This document shows positions 1 to 8,452 of a stretch of 64,000 bases of DNA, piece by piece. Position numbers and translations under genes: made by a program. Source of the DNA: Celeribacter sp. HF31 (GTDB taxonomy: Bacteria; Pseudomonadota; Alphaproteobacteria; Rhodobacterales; Rhodobacteraceae); the NCBI RefSeq assembly GCF_011806455.1, contig NZ_JAATOT010000005.1, positions 1-64,000 of the forward strand. The letters run 5' to 3'. Below the pieces are notes generated by a model, which saw only the letters and a program-made list of their open reading frames with translations, made no database searches and had not been told where the DNA came from. The first letter of the stretch is position 1. Each line of letters opens with the position of its first letter.

Positions 1-127
1 CTGAAACTGTGATCGCCAAAAGAGTGCAGGATGGGCCCGTGACTCGGAGCAAGGGGTGGATTCCGGACCTTCGCTGCAAATGCGAAAACTGGCACGTCGA
101 CTGCCTATGCGTTTAGCCGAACCACCT
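1..127. other. Spacer downstream of hamB, possible dispersed-repeat fragment
   Basis: No gene is supported here. A stretch near 70-96 (ccttcgctgcaaatgcgaa) resembles a stretch near 12784-12802 (cattcgctgcaaacgcgaa), so this may be the edge of a copy of the intergenic repeat described at 3280-3470 and 12400-12830. No terminator hairpin for hamB is obvious. Confidence 0.35.
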
Positions 128-2209
128 TCACAAGGCTTGCTGCAACCACTCACACTCAAATTCTGATAGCGCTGCTTTCGGGTTGTGAATGGCTTCGTAC
201 AAACGGTTCCTCAAGGTCGTCTTGGTGTCACCGTCAACGTAGAACGCCTGCGAAATCTGAATTGGTACCCCTTCCTCGTCCAACTCCTTGAGGATTTCCG
301 GCTGAAACCAGCTGCCGATGCTGCCAAGAAACAGACTGTAGTCGGCTTGTGGCGAGGATTGGCGGACAAATAGCTCTACCAATGCAAAGTTCTGCGGCAA
401 ACCATACTCGCAAGCCCGCAAAAATTTGAAGATATTGTCTCGGTTTTCCGGTTGGCCCTTGTAGCTCTGATCTTGGTCCAGAAGGAAACTTTTTAGACTT
501 GTTGCCTTTCGAAGTCTGTCGATAAGTGTAGCAAGTTGTCTGGTATTGAACGCTCCAAAAGAGCCGACCTTCTGTTGAGAACAGAATACATCACAGACTT
601 CGAGAATCTCGGGCCATCTTGGCCAGTTTGCCCAAATCAATCTGTCGCTCTCTTCAAGGGAGCGGATTACTTGCTCTTTTATAGCTATGGCTGTTTCCAA
701 CCCGATTGAAGACGCCAGTTTAAGTTCGTCGCCCTCAAGACCTAACCTATCCCGGTAGTAACGAAACCGGTCATCTGACCGCTTTGATCTATCCAGTTTG
801 TCGATATGTACGATGTACTCGTCAGGTAGCTCGTCATCCTCTGAAAACAGTGTTGGGCTGACTTCCAGTTCTGTGTGTTCAGGGATATCATTGAAGACCA
901 TAACTTGGCCTACGTGATGTTGTCCGAGCCGCCCAGCGCGCCCCTTGATATTTGAGTAGGTGAAGAAGTCATATGAGTCCCGGTTAATCTTTTTATCATA
1001 GATCATGACGGTCTTTGCAGCCGTGTTGACGCCCTCAATGAGCGTTGAAGTACAAAGCAGTATGGGCAGTTTACCTTGATTGAAGAGGCGAACCATTTGT
1101 GCGGCAATTGCTCGGGGAATGCGGCCATGATGGACGCCAAACCCATAGTAGACTGCCAAAGACAGAAAGTTGTTTTGCCCAATATTGTTTTTCAACCAAA
1201 CAGCGAAGTCGCTTGTGTCTTCTGCCACGGCCATCTTTGCAGAAAGCTCGATTGCGAGTTTGTTGGCCCGGCCCGGTGACGAAATGAAGACAAGCGCAGG
1301 CCAGTTCCTATCCTCGCCAATTTCTTCAATCAGACGTTCGCGTTTGTCCGATACCCCTTGAAGGTCCAAGGTCTCTACTGCGACGGTGGAAAACCGAGTC
1401 CTCAGAAACTCAAAGTTCCACCGGGAATCTGGCGCAACTGATATTTTGTCGATATTGGGGCCAAGAAAAAAGAACTGCTTAGACTGCTTGAGCAAACGGT
1501 AAACCGCAGCGTTGAGTGTGATGCTGCGCTCGTCACGCCTGTCGGGATCAAGTTTGTAAAACTCGTCAACAACAGTGAGGTCCAAATCTCCCAAATCTTC
1601 GCGGTATATTAGTCGTTCTTGGGTCCCTAAGAAAATGGTCGGTTCGTCCGTCGATGTTTCACTCTGATGCATCACAAGCTTGAATTTTTCCGAAAAGCGT
1701 TCCCGAAAGCGCCTTCTGAATTCATCGAGTAACGCAATCGTCGGAAGTACAACCGCCACACGACGATAACGTTCCGTCGAGAGTAGGGCGTCGATCAGTA
1801 GGCTTTTTCCAAAACTGGTTGGGGCGCTCAAGATTAGATTTCGCCCCGCAAGGAGCGCATCCAGAGCTTTGACCTGTTCACGGTGAAACGTTACCCCGCC
1901 CAATTCAGGTGCAGTTACAGCCTCAGCGACAAGCGCGTCTGTCTCGTCCGCAAACTCAGTTTCGATATAGTTCCACAGGCCCGTGGACCGGGCCAGAGAG
2001 CTAACCAGTGGCCGATAGCTTAGGAGTTCTTCGTGGTGCCTGTCCAAAAGGTCAGCAAGTCTTGGGACAACCTCAAGCAAGCTTGGATCATCGGCGTCGG
2101 TTGACTGAATGGCGAACGACGCTGCTTGCAATACTCGAAAGGTTTCGCGCTTCAAATCGGAACCGGCTAGCGCATTCAGATCATTCCAGTTGATATCCAG
2201 AACGGGCAT
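128..2209 (-). CDS. hamB: Hachiman anti-phage helicase HamB
   Basis: A 693-residue superfamily 2 helicase-like ATPase, the predicted sensor and motor partner of the HamA nuclease in the Hachiman anti-phage system. Visible motifs: Walker A APTSFGKS at residues 129-136, motif Ia PTIALLDE near 156, a Walker B of the unusual form DEFY at 215-218, a motif III-like FFLGPN near 247, and a motif VI block SNIKGRAGRLG near 420. The start ATG lies 10 bases after the hamA stop and its ribosome binding site AAGGTG overlaps that stop, so the two are translationally linked. HamB proteins are often somewhat longer, so this is a compact member. Assignment rests on helicase motifs plus the HamA neighbour; a generic DEAD/DEAH call from the sequence alone would also be fair. 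Confidence 0.85.
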   Translation of the reverse strand: MPVLDINWNDLNALAGSDLKRETFRVLQAASFAIQSTDADDPSLLEVVPRLADLLDRHHEELLSYRPLVSSLARSTGLWNYIETEFADETDALVAEAVTAPELGGVTFHREQVKALDALLAGRNLILSAPTSFGKSLLIDALLSTERYRRVAVVLPTIALLDEFRRRFRERFSEKFKLVMHQSETSTDEPTIFLGTQERLIYREDLGDLDLTVVDEFYKLDPDRRDERSITLNAAVYRLLKQSKQFFFLGPNIDKISVAPDSRWNFEFLRTRFSTVAVETLDLQGVSDKRERLIEEIGEDRNWPALVFISSPGRANKLAIELSAKMAVAEDTSDFAVWLKNNIGQNNFLSLAVYYGFGVHHGRIPRAIAAQMVRLFNQGKLPILLCTSTLIEGVNTAAKTVMIYDKKINRDSYDFFTYSNIKGRAGRLGQHHVGQVMVFNDIPEHTELEVSPTLFSEDDELPDEYIVHIDKLDRSKRSDDRFRYYRDRLGLEGDELKLASSIGLETAIAIKEQVIRSLEESDRLIWANWPRWPEILEVCDVFCSQQKVGSFGAFNTRQLATLIDRLRKATSLKSFLLDQDQSYKGQPENRDNIFKFLRACEYGLPQNFALVELFVRQSSPQADYSLFLGSIGSWFQPEILKELDEEGVPIQISQAFYVDGDTKTTLRNRLYEAIHNPKAALSEFECEWLQQAL

Positions 2210-2219
2210 TTCTTACACC

Positions 2220-3074
2220 TTAATCAATTTGAAGCCCTTTGAGGCGGTCATCGAAGGCTTTGTTGAGCGCATCTTTGTCGGCCAATGGGACGTAAATGAG
2301 TTTGAGTCTTATTTTTTCAGCCAGCCCTGACGCCTTCAGTTTATCCCACAAGGCGTACATTTCGTCAGTCACCTCGGCGCTGTAGCCATCGTTTGCCGAT
2401 ACGTGGCTTGAAGTCGCGTCGCTATTTGCAGCAATCAAAACGGGGAAAACTGCACTCCCAATTAGTTCGTCTAGAGAAGCTTCGGCAGACAGAAGTTTCT
2501 TGATTTTCGCGCTGTGCGGAATGTCATTGGATACCTGTGGTCCAAGCAACAACTTTTCATTCTTGAGGAAACCCGCCGTGATGTGGCCTTTGATGGATGC
2601 GATTGCATCCTTGATAGCGTCGTTCCGGTTTTTGAAAAATTTCGCTTCACCCAGCCAAAGCTCTATACTGTCACCGTTGACGTACCGCACATGAACCAAG
2701 TCAAATGCCTTTACCGGATCGTTTGATGCGCTTAGGTAGTTCACCCTAGCAGCGACAGGTATGGTATTGAAATAGGTCCGGCAAACAGCGTGAGCAGCAA
2801 TCTCGCCTACCTCGCCACGCCGCTCATATTTTCCACTAGTATAAACCCTGGAAGCTGCCTGCTTTAGGCGAACAAATGTGTTGGTATGGTTCGTGTCGCG
2901 AAGTTCGTCAGATTTTAAAGCGTAGTCGATAATCCATTCAATCAGATTGTCAGCGAGACCAGAGCAACGCCATTCGGATAGTTCGAAGCCAGCGCAATAG
3001 CTCTCCCTGCTTTCATTAGCTTCGGTAAGTCGAGCTAGAATGCAATTGGGGGCAATTTCGTAAGGGTTTGACAT
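2220..3074 (-). CDS. hamA: Hachiman anti-phage nuclease HamA (DUF1837)
   Basis: A 284-residue DUF1837 protein, the nuclease effector of Hachiman. The pattern RRGEVGEIAAH (Glu88/Glu91), FDLVHV (Asp125) and LGEAKFF (Glu143, Lys145) is a PD-(D/E)xK-type active site. In characterised Hachiman complexes HamA is held inactive on HamB and released to degrade DNA when HamB senses damaged or phage-modified DNA; that mechanism is taken from family knowledge, not visible here. The gene is first in a two-gene unit with hamB. Base composition is visibly lower in GC than the flanking core genes, consistent with horizontal acquisition. All expected acidic and Lys residues are present, so activity is plausible. 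Confidence 0.88.
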   Translation of the reverse strand: MSNPYEIAPNCILARLTEANESRESYCAGFELSEWRCSGLADNLIEWIIDYALKSDELRDTNHTNTFVRLKQAASRVYTSGKYERRGEVGEIAAHAVCRTYFNTIPVAARVNYLSASNDPVKAFDLVHVRYVNGDSIELWLGEAKFFKNRNDAIKDAIASIKGHITAGFLKNEKLLLGPQVSNDIPHSAKIKKLLSAEASLDELIGSAVFPVLIAANSDATSSHVSANDGYSAEVTDEMYALWDKLKASGLAEKIRLKLIYVPLADKDALNKAFDDRLKGLQID

Positions 3075-3128
3075 TCAACACGCTGCTCTTGGTCTTATAA
3101 TATAATTAGACTTTGCCATAAGACCTTC
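3075..3128 (-). promoter_or_regulatory. AT-rich promoter region of hamAB
   Basis: Just upstream of the hamA ATG the minus strand carries an AT-rich stretch containing TATATTATA (about 3096-3104), a plausible -10 element in an otherwise GC-rich genome. No convincing -35 hexamer is seen. It is the only AT-rich stretch before hamA, so it is the best promoter candidate. Confidence 0.35.
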
Positions 3129-3274
3129 GACCCGGCAACTCGCAAGGGTTGCGCGCCCTGCTGTGTTGCACCCCGTTTCAATGATTTTGATGGCTCAGAT
3201 CAGACAGCTCAACAAAACGACGTCCGTCCATCTCGCAGCGATCGCCTCTGCATTTATCGTTCTAGGAGGAAATA

Positions 3275-3475
3275 GCAGCGTCCCGAATGTTGCGATGCGG
3301 CATTCGAGCATACGTTGAATGTCTGGTTTGGGCCGTCAGCGACCCTGCGCGAGGGGCGACCAGGCGCTTGGCTCTGCGGCACAGCAAAGGTCGGGAACGA
3401 GCCCAAAGTGTCGGATGCTGCGGAGCGCACGAACGGCGGCTCTTGCGCGATGATGTCTACCACAGCAAAGTTGCT
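3275..3475. repeat. Dispersed Rhodobacterales-type intergenic repeat, copy A
   Basis: Non-coding spacer of about 200 bases between hamA and the LysE gene containing the phrases gaatgtctggtttgggccgtcagcgacc and aaaggtcgggaacgagccc. Related phrases recur in the spacers at 4145-4300, 12400-12830 and 28085-28340, always intergenic and with no ORF conserved among them. This is judged by eye; no alignment was computed. Short ORFs crossing it differ in frame and are not supported. Confidence 0.5.
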
Positions 3476-3507
3476 ATGCAGTCTCCTCAAACGCACAGGA
3501 TTTGGCC

Positions 3508-4119
3508 ATGACAATTGAGCAGCTTCTCATCTTCCTTCCGGCCGCGCTGCTTCTGGGGGCATCGCCAGGAGCTAACAATCTGCTGGCCTTCACTTCGGCA
3601 ACGAAAGCCGGATGGCTTCGAACTGCCAAAGGCATCTTCGGTCGGCTGGCGGCATGGGCAGTGCTTGTCTTCTTGGTCTCTTTGGGTCTCGACGTATTAC
3701 TCCGTACGTCCGAGGTTGCCTTCATCGCTCTGAAGTGGATCGGCGTTTCGTATTTACTCTACCTCGCATGGCAATTCTGGACTGCGGATGTGTCCACGGA
3801 GATCGAAGTTCCAGAGGTATCGACACTGATGCGTCGGGAGTTTTTGACGCTGATGGGCAACCCCAAGGCCTATCTCTTGCTGACCGCCTTCCTTCCCCAA
3901 TTCGTGAACGACGGTTCTGCCCTAATGCCGCAGCTCTTCGCGCTTGGTGCGCTTTACCTGCTGGTCGAAGGCGTAGCTGCGCTTTTGTGGGTTTCGGCAG
4001 GAACTCTCGTCGGAGCGCATGCCCTCACTCCTCTTCGACGCAAGATCATCAACCGCGCCTCGGCCGGATTGATGGGGACTGCTGCTCTCCTGCTCGCGCG
4101 AACCGAAAAGGCAGCATAG
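3508..4119 (+). CDS. LysE/RhtB-family amino-acid exporter
   Basis: A 203-residue inner-membrane protein of the LysE/RhtB superfamily, which exports amino acids or related small molecules by proton antiport. It shows the family N-terminus, a hydrophobic helix ending in GASPGANNL (around residue 20), then five further hydrophobic segments and the conserved NPKAYLLLTAFLPQFV region in the middle. The ATG at 3508 is preferred over an in-frame TTG at 3502 because AGGA at 3497-3500 sits seven bases before it. Substrate cannot be read from the sequence. It stands alone between the Hachiman genes and a recombinase, flanked by repeats, so it may be cargo of the same accessory region. Confidence 0.85.
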   Translation: MTIEQLLIFLPAALLLGASPGANNLLAFTSATKAGWLRTAKGIFGRLAAWAVLVFLVSLGLDVLLRTSEVAFIALKWIGVSYLLYLAWQFWTADVSTEIEVPEVSTLMRREFLTLMGNPKAYLLLTAFLPQFVNDGSALMPQLFALGALYLLVEGVAALLWVSAGTLVGAHALTPLRRKIINRASAGLMGTAALLLARTEKAA

Positions 4120-4139
4120 CGTCGACAAGCGGATGCTCA

Positions 4140-4300
4140 CATCGTTCGAGTGGACGACAGCTTCGTCCCGCACTGCCGACTTTCAACCACGGATAATGCT
4201 GCACGATGCAACCGATGTCCGGTTCGGGGAAGCTGCACCGTAGCGACAGGCGTGCTGGCCAATGGCAGCTGTGGGCCGGGACCAGTCATCCGCTGGACCT
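4140..4300. repeat. Dispersed intergenic repeat, copy B
   Basis: Spacer containing cgtcccgcactgccgac, gatgctgcacgatgcaacc and tgtccggttcggggaagc in that order. The spacer near 12480-12560 contains a parallel series (gtcccgcactgcggac, gatgctgcgcggtgcc, gtccggtatggggaagcc) with the same spacing, so these are two copies of one element. No coding potential is supported. Confidence 0.55.
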
Positions 4301-4315
4301 GGCGTGAAGGTCAGT

Positions 4316-4978
4316 TCAGGGCCGTCCGTGAAGACGGCCCATGCTCCTAAATTTCGATAGCTTCGGCGATCGCCAACGCACTTCAAGCTCGACGCCGAGG
4401 TACCTGACAGTGCTGTCCATCTTGGTGTGACCCAAAAGAAGCTGGACTGCCCTGAGGTTGCCAGTCTTCTTGTAAATCTGCGTCACCTTCGTGCGCCGCA
4501 TCGAGTGCGTGCCATAGGCGCTGGCCTCCAGACCGATGGATGTCACCCAGTCACGCACAATTCGCGCGTACTGGCGGGTCGAGATGTGAAGCCTTTCGTG
4601 AAAGCGCCCCGGCCAGAGGTATTCGGATCCAATCATTAGCGGCTCCCGCATCCACCGAGCCAACGATGCTCGAGTGCCTTCAGAAATCTCGAAACGCACA
4701 GGTTTCTGGGTCTTGCTTTGCAGAACTGACGCGCGTTCTTTGATTTGGCCTGACGCCATGATATCGACCACCTTCATCTTCACCAAGTCGCAGCCGCGTA
4801 ACTTGCTGTCGATGGCAAGATTGAAGAGGGCCAGATCACGATGGTTTTCGGCTAGCTCCAGCCGCACTCTGATCGCCCAGACATGCTTTGGCTTAAGCGG
4901 TCGTTTCTGGCCGACGATCCGGCCTTTGTTCCAGGCTGGGCGCAGCGCGCGGATGGCGGGTAAGTTTGGTGTTTCCAT
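4316..4978 (-). CDS. Short tyrosine-type recombinase/integrase
   Basis: A 220-residue tyrosine recombinase with a full catalytic set: Arg61 (SKLRGCDL), Lys near 89, HSMRR with His158/Arg161, LLGH with His184, and the nucleophile Tyr193. The start at 4978 is favoured over upstream in-frame codons by a strong GGAGGA seven bases before the ATG; the upstream 18 residues look like read-through. It lacks the N-terminal SAM-like core-binding domain of classical phage integrases, having only about 35 residues ahead of the catalytic domain. It lies next to the Hachiman/LysE segment and could have mobilised it, but no flanking att duplication was found. The function, site-specific DNA cleavage and joining, follows from the family. 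Confidence 0.85.
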   Translation of the reverse strand: METPNLPAIRALRPAWNKGRIVGQKRPLKPKHVWAIRVRLELAENHRDLALFNLAIDSKLRGCDLVKMKVVDIMASGQIKERASVLQSKTQKPVRFEISEGTRASLARWMREPLMIGSEYLWPGRFHERLHISTRQYARIVRDWVTSIGLEASAYGTHSMRRTKVTQIYKKTGNLRAVQLLLGHTKMDSTVRYLGVELEVRWRSPKLSKFRSMGRLHGRP

Positions 4979-5275
4979 TACGGATCCTCCGATCCGCCGC
5001 GCCCTCCCACATCGACAACCCGACGTTGACAAGACATCATATCACATAATGCTGCGATGCATCCGAGGTCCGCAAGGAGCCCATCCTGTGAATTTGATTT
5101 CTCGCTGCGTGCGCTCGCAGCGCTACCATTGCGGCAGGCACACAGATATTCGCGCTGCCAGGCGGCGAGAAAACCAGCCATTCACGCAAGGCTAGGTAAG
5201 ACTTAATTTATGAAACCGCTCAGCTTGGTCTGTTGCGAGGTCTCAAACCTTGTTCAACTTAGTCGAGGATGTCGA

Positions 5276-5614
5276 TTAGTAGGCAGCGGTCACGATTATC
5301 TCGACCTTCAGTTCCGAGCGGGCAAGCTTTGCTTCGCCGCAGGCGCGCGCGGGGGCGTGGCCCTCAGGAACCCACGAGTCCCAGACGGCGTTCATCTCGG
5401 CGAAATCTGCCATATCGGCGAGCCAGATAACCACCTGCAACATCTTCGCGCGCGATGACCCGGCCTTTTCCAGAAGGGCGTCAACACGCGATAAACAGTC
5501 GCGGGCTTGCTCTGCGACGCTGGCCCCATCCCCGACCTGACCGCATAGATACGCGACCCCGTTGTGCTTGACGATCTTGCTCATTCGCGCACTCGTCTCG
5601 ATCCGTTCAATCAT
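5276..5614 (-). CDS. RidA/YjgF-family enamine/imine deaminase
   Basis: A 112-residue Rid-family protein. RidA proteins hydrolyse reactive enamines and imines made by amino-acid oxidases and PLP enzymes, releasing ammonia and a keto acid. Family features seen: the N-terminal VAYLCGQVG strand, the central helix with [24 protein letters not shown], and the C-terminal [11 protein letters not shown] strand. The Arg of the classic IPxTxxxRxxV segment appears as [21 protein letters not shown], slightly divergent from housekeeping RidA, so it is more likely one of the specialised Rid subfamilies. It is the last gene of the operon, nine bases after the FAD/iron-sulfur dehydrogenase subunit, consistent with clearing the imine that dehydrogenase makes. 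Confidence 0.88.
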   Translation of the reverse strand: MIERIETSARMSKIVKHNGVAYLCGQVGDGASVAEQARDCLSRVDALLEKAGSSRAKMLQVVIWLADMADFAEMNAVWDSWVPEGHAPARACGEAKLARSELKVEIIVTAAY

Positions 5615-5623
5615 AAAGGCCTC

Positions 5624-7015
5624 CTATTCAGCCGCGTCTTGTGTAGTTTCGTCCATAGCCGCGAGTTCGCTCAGAGTCACCGGTTTGAGAGGGGGACGGA
5701 TACGGTAGTAGCCTGTCTCATCCGCAGATTGTCCGTTGGCATCGGCCAGCAGCGCCGTCACCGTCAGCCCGCAATAGCGGCCCTGACAGGGGCCCATGCC
5801 CGCACGACCGAAGGCTTTGGTCTGGTTCGGGCCAAGGCACCCGAGTTTTGCATAGCTGCGGATGTCACCGGCGGTCACTTCTTCACAGCGACAAATCACA
5901 GTGCTGTCTGCTGGGGTCAAAGCCGCATCAAAGGGGGGATAGGCCGCATCCAGAAACGGGCGGACGGCCAATTCCCCGGCCAGAGCGCGACGCAGTGGAG
6001 CGGCCTTGCGATCGCGGTCTTGTGTAGAGAGGCGATTGGTCTCTGCGGCGATCTTCAGGGCTGCCAACTGGCCCGCATATTCGGCAGCCTTTGCGCCGCC
6101 AATCCCCGCCCCATCGCCCGCGATAAACACCCCGGCGGCGTCGCTTTCTCCCCATGCGTCAAGCACGGGTGCAAAGGCCGCCTGAGGCGCGTCCCAGATG
6201 TGAGAAACACCAAGCGATCGGGCCGCCTGCGTATTGGGCACAACGCCGTGATGCAGAAAGACCGTTTCGCACGGAATCCGCTGCTTGCGGCCATTGTGGG
6301 TGAAGGTCACGGCCTCGGCCTTGCCTTCACCTTCAACGGCGATCTGGGTCGCGCCCGTGTAACGGGGCACCTTGGCGCGCTTGATTTCGGCGAGCATCTT
6401 CAAGCCTTTCGCCATGTAGGGCCAGCCCCGCAGTGCGCCACCCACATGCCGCAAAGCGCGGATCATATCGCCCAGGGTCTGGGTCTCAATCATCGCGGCA
6501 GGGGGCGTGCCCGCGCGCACCATCTGGGCCGCGATCAGGTAAAGCAGAGGACCCGCGCCCACCAGCACGGACCCTCGCGCCGCGACACCGGATTGTTTCA
6601 GCAATATCTGCCCCGCCCCGGCAGTCATCACGCCCGGCAGGGTCCAGCCGGGTATCGGCATGGGGCGCTCCAATGCGCCAGTGGCCAGCAGAACGCGATC
6701 CGCCTCGACTTGCGCGCCACGCCCTTCGCGCGTGTAGGAAATGCGGAACGCGTCCTCAATGGCCCAGACAACCGCACTGGTGATGTGATCAACGCCACTA
6801 CGCCGGAGTTCCTCGGTCAGGCGTCTGCCATCGGTGTAATCCGCGCCAAGTATGGTCCCGCGCGCCGGTGACGCCCGATCTACATCGCGGTAAATCTGCC
6901 CGCCCGCGCGAGGTTGTTCATCCAGCACTGTAACACTCAGGCCCAGCTCGGCGGCCAGAGCGGCGGCGGCCATGCCAGCGGGGCCTGCGCCGATGATGGC
7001 GAGATCACGTTTCAT
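5624..7015 (-). CDS. FAD/[2Fe-2S] oxidoreductase, HcnB/opine-oxidase subunit type
   Basis: A roughly 463-residue pyridine-nucleotide-disulfide-type flavoprotein. The N-terminus carries the FAD fold IIGAGPAGMAAAALAAELG and a second nucleotide-binding segment; the C-terminus carries a BFD-like [2Fe-2S] motif (CRCEEVT, then CLGPNQTKAFGRAGMGPCQGRYCG), the arrangement of HcnB, OoxA/NoxA and D-hydroxyproline dehydrogenase subunits. It would pass electrons from the partner FAD subunit to the small ferredoxin-like subunit and on to the respiratory chain. ATG at 7015 is chosen because the run GGGGG lies nine bases upstream; an ATG at 7021 is also possible. It overlaps the end of the upstream [2Fe-2S] gene, so the subunits are translationally coupled. 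Confidence 0.85.
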   Translation of the reverse strand: MKRDLAIIGAGPAGMAAAALAAELGLSVTVLDEQPRAGGQIYRDVDRASPARGTILGADYTDGRRLTEELRRSGVDHITSAVVWAIEDAFRISYTREGRGAQVEADRVLLATGALERPMPIPGWTLPGVMTAGAGQILLKQSGVAARGSVLVGAGPLLYLIAAQMVRAGTPPAAMIETQTLGDMIRALRHVGGALRGWPYMAKGLKMLAEIKRAKVPRYTGATQIAVEGEGKAEAVTFTHNGRKQRIPCETVFLHHGVVPNTQAARSLGVSHIWDAPQAAFAPVLDAWGESDAAGVFIAGDGAGIGGAKAAEYAGQLAALKIAAETNRLSTQDRDRKAAPLRRALAGELAVRPFLDAAYPPFDAALTPADSTVICRCEEVTAGDIRSYAKLGCLGPNQTKAFGRAGMGPCQGRYCGLTVTALLADANGQSADETGYYRIRPPLKPVTLSELAAMDETTQDAAE

Positions 7016-7313
7016 TAGCATGTGCCCCCATTTCCTGAGGTCGCGTGATGGCCATACCTTCGGTCACCTCCAGCATACAGGCTTGGCGGGTCACGCCATC
7101 GATCTCGATCAGGCAATCAAAACAGGCCCCCATCATGCAGAACGGCGCGCGCGGCGCGCCCGAGACGGGCGTGTGTCGAAACACTTTGACCCCGGCCGCC
7201 AGCAAGGCGGCGGCCAGGTTTGCCCCCTCAGGCAGGCTGAGCGCTGTGCCGTCCCACGTCACGTCGACGCGGGGGGCGCTTTCAAGCTCAAGAAACGGTG
7301 AAGCGGGTTTCAC
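7005..7313 (-). CDS. (2Fe-2S)-binding small subunit, HcnA type
   Basis: A 102-residue plant-ferredoxin-fold protein with the cluster ligands C-x4-C-x2-C followed by a distant Cys (FCMMGACFDC then RQACM). It corresponds to HcnA/OoxX-type subunits of membrane-associated amino-acid and opine dehydrogenases. A longer reading from ATG 7340 exists, but GTG at 7313 has a GGAGG six bases upstream and gives the normal family length, so it is preferred. The gene overlaps the 3' end of the DAO-family subunit by 26 bases and the start of the next flavoprotein, a tight three-subunit arrangement. Confidence 0.84.
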   Translation of the reverse strand: MKPASPFLELESAPRVDVTWDGTALSLPEGANLAAALLAAGVKVFRHTPVSGAPRAPFCMMGACFDCLIEIDGVTRQACMLEVTEGMAITRPQEMGAHANET

Positions 7314-8388
7314 TGAACACCTCCAGATCTGGTGCTGCATCGGTGCCTTCTAACCAGTCGGGCAGAAGGCGGGCATGGGCGGCGGCAAGGGTGATTCCGC
7401 TGTGACAGGTGACAAGATAAGCGCCCGGCATGTCGGGGCTTTCCTGATAGATCGGCAACCCGTCGGGAGACAGAATGCGCAAGGCCCCCCAGCTGCGCAC
7501 CAGCTGCGCGCGCGCCAGGGCCGGATAGGCGGCGATGGCTTTGGCAGCAAGGCCTGACAGGCCCGGTTGCGTGACGCGATCATCAAGGCCGACTTCTTCG
7601 TTGGTGGCCCCGATCTGGATGCCCCCTTCGTCCACCTGCCGCGCAATCAGCGAGGGGCGGTTGATGAGTTTGGGCAGTTTCTCAGTGATCAGGACCTGAC
7701 CGCGCTGCGGGCGCACGGGCGCTTTGAAACCCATCTTCGGGCCAAGCTGGGCGGCCCCGAGACCAGCGGACAAGACGACCTTGCCCGATGTGACGGTTGT
7801 GCCGTCTGCGCAGGTGATCCGAAAGCCATCCGGCTTTGTCACCTCGGTCACTGTTTTTCCGGTCAACACGCGCCCGCCCATCCGCCGTACATCTGCGGCC
7901 AGCGCTACCAGCAGCTTTAGCGGGTTTGCGTGGCCATCCTGATAATGCAGGATCGCGCCGACAACTTTCGGGCCGATATGCGGCTCTTCCTTGCGCAGCG
8001 CGTTGTGGCCGAGCACCTCGTAAGGATAGTCGCCGCCGAGCTGTGCTTTTAAAATCTCATATTTGGCAACGGTCTCCTCCAGCGTCTCTTCTGAGAAATG
8101 GAAGTCGTAGCCGCCGTTTTGTTCCAGTGGAATGGACTTGCCGGTGTTGCCTGACACCTCTTGTGCAAAATCGGCCCAGATCGCAGCCGATTGTTGCGAC
8201 CATTGAGCATAGCGCGGTTGGTTCATCCCCTTGGACTGCACCCAGACCAGCCCAAAGTTACCTCGGCTGGCGCGGAATGAGCCGTCGTCGCCGTCCAGAA
8301 CCGTCACAGTTCGTCCGCGCCGCAGCAACCCCCAGGCAACAGAGAGGCCGACAACTCCGCCTCCGATGATGGCATAATCGGTTTCCAT
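7288..8388 (-). CDS. FAD-dependent oxidoreductase (DAO family), HcnC-type catalytic subunit
   Basis: A 366-residue D-amino-acid-oxidase/glycine-oxidase family flavoenzyme, the likely substrate-oxidising subunit of the dehydrogenase. METDYAIIGGGVVGLSVAWGLLRRG is a textbook dinucleotide-binding N-terminus (quoted in part: IIGGGVVGLSVA), and the C-terminus has RSWGALRILSPDGLPIYQ and CHSGITLAAAHARLL typical of DAO proteins. The ATG at 8388 is used because the 61 residues encoded upstream are the intergenic spacer read through. The substrate would be a secondary or D-amine, opine or imino acid; it cannot be read from the sequence. The gene follows the TRAP binding protein in the same operon. Confidence 0.88.
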   Translation of the reverse strand: METDYAIIGGGVVGLSVAWGLLRRGRTVTVLDGDDGSFRASRGNFGLVWVQSKGMNQPRYAQWSQQSAAIWADFAQEVSGNTGKSIPLEQNGGYDFHFSEETLEETVAKYEILKAQLGGDYPYEVLGHNALRKEEPHIGPKVVGAILHYQDGHANPLKLLVALAADVRRMGGRVLTGKTVTEVTKPDGFRITCADGTTVTSGKVVLSAGLGAAQLGPKMGFKAPVRPQRGQVLITEKLPKLINRPSLIARQVDEGGIQIGATNEEVGLDDRVTQPGLSGLAAKAIAAYPALARAQLVRSWGALRILSPDGLPIYQESPDMPGAYLVTCHSGITLAAAHARLLPDWLEGTDAAPDLEVFSETRFTVS

Positions 8389-8452
8389 GTGATCCGTTCC
8401 GATGGTGGGAAGAGGTGTCAGGGCAGCAGGTGCCGCCCTGACAAAATTTGGC

